Of a DNA stretch of 31,422 bases, positions 25,509 to 31,422 are shown one piece after another. This DNA comes from Govanella sp037189785 (GTDB lineage: Bacteria; Pseudomonadota; Alphaproteobacteria; Sphingomonadales; Govanellaceae): contig JBBCIP010000130.1 of assembly GCA_037189785.1 (NCBI GenBank), positions 1 to 31,422 of the forward strand, written 5' to 3'. A model generated the notes under the pieces. The model ran no database searches and was not told where the DNA came from. It saw only the letters and a list, made by a program, of their open reading frames with translations. The translations under genes were made by a program, and so were the position numbers. Within the stretch, counting starts at the first letter, position 1. Each line of letters begins with the position of its first letter.

Positions 25509-26719
25509 GATTGCCCGCCTGGGCGCGATCTTTTCTTTTGTTCTGGTGCCGCTTGTTCGGGCGGATTTAAAATGACATCGCGGCCTTCACGCAATCGGTC
25601 GAGGCCTTCAAGAACGACTTCTTCCCCCGCTGAAAGCCCCTCAAGAATGGCGATCCGGCCTTCTTCCGCCGGACCAATCTTGATCGGGCGGATCGTCGCT
25701 TTGTTGTCGACAATAATATAGACATAGGTGCCTTGGGATCCATATTGAACGGCATCAATCGGAATGGTCACGGCATTGGCGATAACGCGAATATTCAAGC
25801 GGATATTGACAAATTGGCTGGGGAACAACACTTCATCAGCGTTATCAAACTGAGCTTTCAAGCGCAAAGTCCCGGTCGTCGGATCGATTTGATTGTCGAT
25901 CGTCAAGAGTTGGCCTGTCGCCAGTTTTTGGCGATTGTCACGATCCCAGGCTTCTACGACCAATGGCTTTTTGCTTCCGCCATTGCTATAAGCGGTGCGG
26001 ACATCCATCAGTTGTGTTTCGGGAATGGTGAAAATCACCGAAATCGGTTGCATTTGCGTGATGGTGACCAGCCCTTCGCTGTCACTGGTGTTGATCAGAT
26101 TGCCGACATCGACCCGACGCAACCCCAGCCGTCCACTGATTGGGGCAGTGATCTTTGTATAGGAAAGTTTTAATTGCGCGTCATCGACTTGGGCTTGATC
26201 AGCGGCCAAGCTGCCACGCAGTTCATTGACCCGAGCATCTTGTTGTTCAAGCTGTTGTCGCGATATGGAGTCTTGTTCATATAACGTTCGATAACGCTCC
26301 AGGTCGCTTTCTGCGCTTTTAATCTGGGCTAAATTTTGCTGGCGCTGTCCTTCGGCTTGGGCAAGCTGCACTTTATACGGAGCGGGGTCGATCTGGGCCA
26401 AAGCTTGTCCGGCTTTAACGATATCCCCTTCCTTAAATAAAATGGACTCAAGTAAACCATCGACCCGAGCACGCACGACCGAGGTATTGAGCGCGGTGAC
26501 AGTCCCGATGGCGGCAATGCGGACCGGCAAGTTTTCAGTCGTCACCGGGGTGGTTCTGACCGGGACGGGCATGGACCAAGCACCGCCTCTGCCCATGCTT
26601 TGTTCACTTTTATTTCCGGCTGGCCACAGCAGATAAGCTACCAATAAAACAAGCAAAGCCGAGGCTGACCAGGCAATAAATGGCCAATCCCGGTAAAAAC
26701 GCTGAATGGAATGCAACAT
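25505..26719 (-). CDS. mdtA: RND periplasmic adaptor (membrane fusion protein), MdtA-like
   Basis: A 404-aa periplasmic adaptor that joins the RND pump to the outer-membrane channel. One N-terminal membrane anchor is visible (about residues 13-33). Then come the barrel-sandwich lipoyl halves around VRARVDGLLESILFKEGDIV and TKITAPISGRLG, an alpha-hairpin between them rich in Gln, Glu and Leu (about 115-195), a beta-barrel domain and a membrane-proximal domain, with a charged C-terminal tail. First gene of the operon; ATG with AGAGAG just upstream. Its stop overlaps the MdtB-like start. No BaeSR-type two-component system is in the window. Confidence 0.92.
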   Translation of the reverse strand: MLHSIQRFYRDWPFIAWSASALLVLLVAYLLWPAGNKSEQSMGRGGAWSMPVPVRTTPVTTENLPVRIAAIGTVTALNTSVVRARVDGLLESILFKEGDIVKAGQALAQIDPAPYKVQLAQAEGQRQQNLAQIKSAESDLERYRTLYEQDSISRQQLEQQDARVNELRGSLAADQAQVDDAQLKLSYTKITAPISGRLGLRRVDVGNLINTSDSEGLVTITQMQPISVIFTIPETQLMDVRTAYSNGGSKKPLVVEAWDRDNRQKLATGQLLTIDNQIDPTTGTLRLKAQFDNADEVLFPSQFVNIRLNIRVIANAVTIPIDAVQYGSQGTYVYIIVDNKATIRPIKIGPAEEGRIAILEGLSAGEEVVLEGLDRLREGRDVILNPPEQAAPEQKKRSRPGGQS

Positions 26720-26824
26720 GATCTCTCTAATAACCAGTAAAGCCGATCATCCCCCAGAGTTGACGAACGGAAATAACGCCATGATTCGTGATCGGATCTT
26801 AGACGTCTTTTTGTCTTTTGTGTT

Positions 26825-26843
26825 GAGAATCATAATCAAATAA
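26825..26843. promoter_or_regulatory. Weak Fur-box-like sequence upstream of mdtA
   Basis: GAGAATCATAATCAAATAA agrees with the classical 19-bp Fur box at about 12 positions by hand alignment. It lies about 105 bp upstream of the mdtA start, between the siderophore uptake operon and the efflux operon. A small palindrome CTGTT-AAA-AACAG is at 26849-26861. The area is AT-rich, so a chance match is quite possible. Confidence 0.25.
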
Positions 26844-26911
26844 TTGTGCTGTTAAAAACAGGTACAAAAGATTGACGACGTATAATGGCATTCCGGCGTG
26901 AATATGGGGGG

Positions 26912-27226
26912 TCACTGAGAGGGCTTGTTCCGCAATGGGGCTGACTTGACGGGCTTAGCATTGGCCTTATAGGTCAAAAATCCAACAATGATCAGGGCTG
27001 CAATCGTACTATGACCAAGCCAAATAACCGGGGCGGTGGCGCCGCCAAACGCCACAATAGAAAGGATAAAAGCTAAACTTAACACGAGGTATCCCGCCCA
27101 GCTCAACGGGCGGTTCCACATGTCTGGTAATTTCCGCTTTAAAAGCTCCTGTTGGTGCCGTGTCATTGCGGCGGCCAGACAAAAGAAACCGGCTAAACAA
27201 CAGACAAAAATAAAAATATGGATCAT
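26912..27226 (-). CDS. DUF3325-like small membrane protein
   Basis: A 104-aa inner-membrane protein with about three predicted hydrophobic helices (residues 2-20, 43-63 and 66-85) and the cytoplasmic-type motif RHQQELLKR after the first. Size, topology and place after a PepSY transmembrane gene match DUF3325 proteins, which travel with siderophore receptors. Its ATG overlaps the PepSY stop by 4 nt (ATGA), so it is the last gene of the operon. Its biochemical role is not established; an accessory role in ferric-siderophore processing is inferred from context. No clear terminator was seen between it and the efflux operon. Confidence 0.75.
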   Translation of the reverse strand: MIHIFIFVCCLAGFFCLAAAMTRHQQELLKRKLPDMWNRPLSWAGYLVLSLAFILSIVAFGGATAPVIWLGHSTIAALIIVGFLTYKANAKPVKSAPLRNKPSQ

Positions 27227-28881
27227 TTGCTTGTATCCAAGGCAGCGGCTTGCACGGTTACACCGGCTATGTCGCTTGGTTCTATGTGTGCCGCTCCAGC
27301 ATTTGGTGTCGGCGAGCTGGGGCGGTTCCGTTTCGTGCGGTCAGGTTTGGCCAATGGGGTGTGGTTCTGAACTTTTCGCGCGAGGAAGAAAAAACAGCCC
27401 GCTGTCAGGATCATGGTGATATCGAAGCTGGCAAAAAGCCAGTCGTGGTTCAGTAAGCTGTTGAGGAGCCCACGATCCGTTGTAACGCTGTTTACGATCG
27501 GTACTGCTGTATACAAAATAGCAGCAGCGACAAACCCTTCAATCCAGGCTCGTTTTGTTGAGCGCAGCATTGCCCAAATGAAAACACCCGCCCAAACAAC
27601 GAACATGCTGTCTATTTCTGCGATGGGCCGCTCTGCCATATCTACCGGCAGCAAGCGGTTGGCCAGGAAATATGCAGCTACGCCCGCGGGTAGTCCGACG
27701 ATAGTTCCTACATTCAATTTTTCAATCAGTCGGAATCCAAAGTGGGGCCGTGCCGGATCGGGAAGTTTTTGACGGCGCTTGACGGTCCATAAAACGAGCC
27801 CGGTACCGATCATAATGGTCCCCGCCACACCCGATAGAAAATAAAGCCAACGCAAGGTGGTGCCAGAATATCGTCCGGCATGTACATTGATCATGATATT
27901 ACGTGTTTCTATGCCAACGCCACTGCTGTTTTTCTTTGGCATCAAGTCGCCGGTAATACCATGGAATGTTAAACTTTCTCGGCGGCTAGATAACTCTCCA
28001 ATGACCGATCGTGTGATATCTACCGTGGCGGCGGAATCGCCGGGATAGGTAATGGAAATATTAGAAGGCGCTTTTCCGCCCCATAGTGCTGTTGCTTTTT
28101 CTACAATATCGTCAAGTGGGACAAGCGGTGCTGATACGCCACTCCGTTTGGTTTCTTCTCCCCGTGGGAACACAGTTTCATAAAAACTGTCCGTATTTTT
28201 ATAATTCGCAGCAATACCCCAAGGCATATACAAAGACATCAGCGTGACGAGACCAGTGTATGTAATCATCAAGTGGAACGGCAGCGCTAGAACGGCCGTG
28301 ACGTTATGGCCATCCAACCAACTGCGCTGCCCTTTTTTAAGACGAAGGGTAAAGAAGTCCGTAAAGATTTTTTTATGGGTCACAATGCCGGTGACAATGG
28401 CGACAAGCATGAACATGGTGCAAAAACCAACAACCCACCGTGCCCAGATAACCGGCATATAATGTAAATTAAAATGAAAACGATACAGGAAATTGCCGCC
28501 CCTGGTGTCACGAACATTCACCGCTTGCCCTGTATCGTCCAACGTAGCGCTTGTTGATCTATCGCCACGTCGCCGCCTTGGTTCCTCTCCGTCTTTTTGT
28601 TCAGGCTGCCAAGAAATATTGACGCCTTCCCCCCGTTTACTTGGTAAGGAAATGTTCCACCGTCGGGCTTCGGGCGCTTTTTGTTCTAGGAAACGAACAG
28701 CATGACCTAAAGCTTGCTCACTACTCCTGAAACTTTTCAGCTCCGGCTGCATCCAGACGGTTATTTCGTCATTAAAAAAAGCAACGGTGCCTGTCAAAAA
28801 AATCGCAAACAGTATCCAGCCGACCAAAAGTCCGGACCAGGTATGGAGCCAAGCCATGGATTGACGAAAGCTGGTGTTCAT
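27223..28881 (-). CDS. PepSY-associated transmembrane protein (siderophore-iron reductase type)
   Basis: A 552-aa inner-membrane protein of the PepSY_TM family (PiuB/FoxB-like). The first helix has WLHTWSGLLVGWILFAIFLTG, the usual His-containing opening. A periplasmic region (about 40-135) is followed by further helices, a second PepSY-like region (about 240-340), and more helices near 360-500. Conserved histidines in the helices (HTWSG, HLMITYTGLVT, NVHAGRYSG) suggest haem binding. Relatives are implicated in reducing iron in ferric siderophores at the inner membrane. It lies between DUF3649- and DUF3325-like genes with 4-nt overlaps on both sides. The last 40 residues are polar and low-complexity. 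Confidence 0.85.
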   Translation of the reverse strand: MNTSFRQSMAWLHTWSGLLVGWILFAIFLTGTVAFFNDEITVWMQPELKSFRSSEQALGHAVRFLEQKAPEARRWNISLPSKRGEGVNISWQPEQKDGEEPRRRRGDRSTSATLDDTGQAVNVRDTRGGNFLYRFHFNLHYMPVIWARWVVGFCTMFMLVAIVTGIVTHKKIFTDFFTLRLKKGQRSWLDGHNVTAVLALPFHLMITYTGLVTLMSLYMPWGIAANYKNTDSFYETVFPRGEETKRSGVSAPLVPLDDIVEKATALWGGKAPSNISITYPGDSAATVDITRSVIGELSSRRESLTFHGITGDLMPKKNSSGVGIETRNIMINVHAGRYSGTTLRWLYFLSGVAGTIMIGTGLVLWTVKRRQKLPDPARPHFGFRLIEKLNVGTIVGLPAGVAAYFLANRLLPVDMAERPIAEIDSMFVVWAGVFIWAMLRSTKRAWIEGFVAAAILYTAVPIVNSVTTDRGLLNSLLNHDWLFASFDITMILTAGCFFFLARKVQNHTPLAKPDRTKRNRPSSPTPNAGAAHIEPSDIAGVTVQAAALDTSK

Positions 28882-29165
28882 AGACGCCCCTCAGTGATGA
28901 TTGACCACCAGACAGGCAGACCGAGCATGGCGGCGATCACAACCATAGACAGCCACAATTTCGTAATGCTTTGAGCCGCAAACGCCCACATCACCACAGC
29001 AGTACAAATGGCGAAAGACAATATGGCTCCCATAAGAGAGGCTTGGTCTGGTGACAGCGGTAGAAATCGGGCCAGAAATGCCGCTCCTAAGGATGCAATT
29101 ACATAGCCGCCGATAAAGGCAGCGGCTGTGCGCATTGTTATTTTTAGTCTGTCTTTGATTGTCAC
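28878..29165 (-). CDS. DUF3649-like small membrane protein
   Basis: A 95-aa inner-membrane protein with about three hydrophobic helices (residues 12-32, 43-62 and 67-88). Its place between a siderophore receptor and a PepSY transmembrane protein is typical of DUF3649, and the AFIGGYVIASLGAAFLARFLPL opening looks like that family. The apparent GTG start has only a weak GGA upstream, so the true start may be a later codon such as the internal ATG at residue 11. The stop overlaps the PepSY ATG by 4 nt. Function is unknown; it probably supports siderophore-iron handling. Confidence 0.7.
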   Translation of the reverse strand: MTIKDRLKITMRTAAAFIGGYVIASLGAAFLARFLPLSPDQASLMGAILSFAICTAVVMWAFAAQSITKLWLSMVVIAAMLGLPVWWSIITEGRL

Positions 29166-29200
29166 GCTGTGATTCCAACGATTATGGGGAGTTCCGTGTT

Positions 29201-31422
29201 TTAGAGATCCGCTCTTAGAGTAAGCGTGAAGTTTCTCGGCTCACCCCAATGCACACCGTTATAAAACCCAACGTTCCGGTAATAGTGTTTGTCGAAAACG
29301 TTGTTGACATTGAAGCTGCCCGAAAAATGTTCGTTAAACCGATAGCGGGCCATGAGATTGACGAGAACGAAATCTGGTTGCTCCATGCGCGATGGTCCGG
29401 TGATGGGCGTTCCATTGCCGTTATATTGACCCGTAGGTTGTTGGGGCCATCCCGTCGATGTGGTCTCGCGCCATAACTTGCTTTGCCAGGTTAAGCCGCC
29501 GCCAACCGTTAAATTTTCCCAAGCTCCCGGCATCCGGTATGACGTCGTCAAACGGAACAGATTAACTGGCTGGGTGGTGTTGATACGACCACCCAAAGAA
29601 TCCCGGGCTTTCACATGGGTGAACCCACCTCCGATATTCCAGTTATCTGTAATCTGGCCTTGAATTTCTACTTCAAAACCTTTGACTTTATTACCTTTAC
29701 CTGTTGTCCGATAGGCGGATGACCCATCAGGTAATGATCCTTCTGGAACGGAATCATCTAATTCGGCGATATTGTCTTTCTTGCTTTTGAAAACAGCGAA
29801 TGATGCGTATAAGCGCTTGTCTAAGAATTCGCTTTTGATACCGGCTTCGTAATGAGCGCCGACCACAGGATCAAGGTAATTATTATCTTTATCGCGATAA
29901 TTTTGTGGTTGGAAAATGTCCGTATAGCTGGCGTAAAGCGTGAAGTTCTCGGTGATGTCAAACAATGCGCCAGCATAAGGCGTCAGGATATTTTTATTTT
30001 TATATCCAGTCACCGTATTTAAATTACCGTTTACGGCATAATTCCAAGTTGTGGTTTGCCATGTGCCATACCGCGTTCCAAGAACAATATTAAACGGCTC
30101 GGCGATACTGAAACGTGTTGCGATATAGCCTGCTTTTTGTTTCAGGCGGGATTCTGATGCATTGTAATCCATAACGGTGGTTGGGAGCTCTTCAATCATC
30201 CCATCCCAATTCCGCCAATCGTCGATAACCGTATAGCCGGGCGTGGTCGCATCATAAATTACGCGCGGCGAGTTGCCTTTACGCACAGATTGCCCGTAAC
30301 CAAAAGATAAGAGATGCTCACGTCCAAACAGAGTAAAAGGTCCGTCCACGTTCAGATCGAAAACGTCCATTTTCTCCTTATATAGAAAATACGAGGTCCA
30401 AGCACTGATCCCCGTTCCATCTGGATTTGGATAACCACTCCCGCCGAAATACATCTTACCGTCGGTTTTGTAGTCACGATGGCTATAGGTAAATCGTGCC
30501 GACCAGTCATCCCAAAACGTGTGACGGATGTTGGTGAAAATGGTTTTTTCCTGAGATGGCCAGCTGCTCCAGCGAGCGGTCAAGTTCGTGGAGCGCGGCA
30601 AATTGGCCACCGATCCATCGGACGCCCAATAGGGTGTCGTGCCCCATGTTGCAGCCGAGTTCTTGGGTTCTTGAAATTCATAGCCGACCGATACAACCGT
30701 GTTTTCTGTAAGATCGCCTTCAACAATTCCATAAAAAATGGTCTTTTCGGTTTCATAGAAATCCCGGAACGATTCACCTTCCTGATAAACAGCCACGGCG
30801 CGCGCGCGAATTTTGCCATCAAAGGCGATCGGGCCTCCCACATCGGCTTCAACCCGCCAAGTGTCCCAGCGGCCATAGCGCAGTTGTGCGCTGGCTTTCA
30901 GCTCATCTGTTGGGCGTTTGCGAATCAAATTGACTGTGCCGGACGGATCGCCAGCACCGGTCATCAGACCTGTTGCTCCGCGGACGACTTCGATCCGGTC
31001 GTAAAGCGCGGTGTCATAGTTGGTTCTAACGGACCCGCCAAAGGTATTCAGCATGCCGTCGATTTGGAAATTTGTGATGGTATAGCCCCTGGAAATGATC
31101 GAAACGCGTTCGCTGTCGTTTTCCTGCACAAAGATGCCCGGTGTTTGCGCCATAACAGCGTTAAGATTATCGAGGCCGAGGTCGTCGAGACGTTGGCGGG
31201 TAATGACCGTCACTGATTGCGGTGTTTCACGCGGCGATAGGTTTAGGGGGGTACCACTGCGCGTTACAGACGCTGTATAGGACTCCGTATCTTCCGTTGT
31301 GGCCGAGATTTGCTCGCCACCGACGCGAACTGGTCCTAATTGGACCGTGTTTTTTCCGGTTTTATTGCCAGCCTCTGATTGTTGTGGCTCTTCAGCTGCG
31401 ATAGAGGGGAAGACAGGGCTTA
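29201..31422 (-). CDS. TonB-dependent siderophore receptor, 5' end outside window
   Basis: An outer-membrane ferric-siderophore transporter of the FpvA/FoxA/FhuE class. The frame stays open to the window end, so about 739 residues are visible and the start lies beyond 31422. The first visible residues look like the tail of a signal peptide (FPSIAAEE), which leaves perhaps 20-30 residues missing. Class features are RETPQSVTVITRQRLDD at the plug start, ISRGYTITNFQIDGM, RIEVVRGATGLMTG with GDPSGTVNLIRKRP, and a C-terminal GEPRNFTLTLRADL. The last residue is Leu, slightly unusual for a barrel that normally ends in an aromatic residue. It heads the operon with the DUF3649, PepSY and DUF3325 genes, so iron control is expected, but the promoter is not in the window. 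Confidence 0.93.
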   Translation of the reverse strand, partial: SPVFPSIAAEEPQQSEAGNKTGKNTVQLGPVRVGGEQISATTEDTESYTASVTRSGTPLNLSPRETPQSVTVITRQRLDDLGLDNLNAVMAQTPGIFVQENDSERVSIISRGYTITNFQIDGMLNTFGGSVRTNYDTALYDRIEVVRGATGLMTGAGDPSGTVNLIRKRPTDELKASAQLRYGRWDTWRVEADVGGPIAFDGKIRARAVAVYQEGESFRDFYETEKTIFYGIVEGDLTENTVVSVGYEFQEPKNSAATWGTTPYWASDGSVANLPRSTNLTARWSSWPSQEKTIFTNIRHTFWDDWSARFTYSHRDYKTDGKMYFGGSGYPNPDGTGISAWTSYFLYKEKMDVFDLNVDGPFTLFGREHLLSFGYGQSVRKGNSPRVIYDATTPGYTVIDDWRNWDGMIEELPTTVMDYNASESRLKQKAGYIATRFSIAEPFNIVLGTRYGTWQTTTWNYAVNGNLNTVTGYKNKNILTPYAGALFDITENFTLYASYTDIFQPQNYRDKDNNYLDPVVGAHYEAGIKSEFLDKRLYASFAVFKSKKDNIAELDDSVPEGSLPDGSSAYRTTGKGNKVKGFEVEIQGQITDNWNIGGGFTHVKARDSLGGRINTTQPVNLFRLTTSYRMPGAWENLTVGGGLTWQSKLWRETTSTGWPQQPTGQYNGNGTPITGPSRMEQPDFVLVNLMARYRFNEHFSGSFNVNNVFDKHYYRNVGFYNGVHWGEPRNFTLTLRADL

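Noticed and set aside
30479..31216. 245-codon open frame on the plus strand
   Set aside because: It is antisense to the siderophore receptor gene, with no domain and no ribosome site; a shadow frame.
1..31422. Mobile element, integrase, attachment site, tRNA or CRISPR
   Set aside because: No transposase, integrase, terminal repeats, regularly spaced repeats or tRNA-like sequence were recognised by reading either strand.

Overview
The window looks like a chromosomal segment of a Gram-negative, TonB-receptor-rich proteobacterium of moderate GC (roughly half, by eye). The mix of TonB-dependent receptors, a Rieske oxygenase, a dimethylglycine-dehydrogenase-like protein and GPH and RND transporters fits an alphaproteobacterium best. 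That placement is inference; no rRNA or other phylogenetic marker is present. Seventeen complete protein genes and two genes cut by the window ends are supported. No RNA gene, insertion sequence, CRISPR array or integrase was seen.

Layout. (a) 1-104: 3' end of a glyoxalase I gene. (b) 121-4629, minus strand: receptor, polysaccharide-deacetylase-fold hydrolase and amidase signature enzyme, in transcription order, divergent from an FCD-type GntR regulator (4863-5501). GTATAC palindromes lie in the shared promoter region. (c) 5864-10350, plus strand: a second receptor followed by a Tat-exported CocE/S15-type serine hydrolase. The hydrolase converges on a GPH-family permease (minus strand, ends 10412) across a bidirectional terminator. 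(d) 11950-17890: Rieske oxygenase, AraC regulator, MetR-like LysR regulator, and a large FAD/folate protein of the dimethylglycine/sarcosine dehydrogenase family. (e) 17894-26719, minus strand: a four-gene efflux operon (MdtA, MdtB, MdtC, outer-membrane lipoprotein), each gene overlapping the next by 4 nt. (f) 26912-31422, minus strand: a siderophore-type receptor (5' end outside the window), a DUF3649-like protein, a PepSY transmembrane protein and a DUF3325-like protein. This is a typical iron-siderophore uptake and reduction operon.

How the parts may work together. Blocks b to d read as a catabolic island. Two receptors import large or scarce substrates through the outer membrane. The Tat-exported hydrolase could split an ester or amide in the periplasm, and the GPH permease could carry a product inward. 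The Rieske oxygenase and the DMGDH-like enzyme form a plausible consecutive N-demethylation pair. The deacetylase-fold hydrolase plus amidase resembles an imidase/half-amidase pair. The substrate cannot be read from the sequence. The regulatory DNA is unusually informative: two TGAA/TTCA dyads about three helical turns apart upstream of the Rieske gene match the half-sites known for MetR, the family of the LysR regulator encoded nearby. Two further dyads lie in the LysR/FAD-gene intergenic region, and one with a similar half-site precedes the second receptor.

About half the genes appear to start with GTG, so several starts are placed by Shine-Dalgarno position and signal peptide rather than by the longest open frame.
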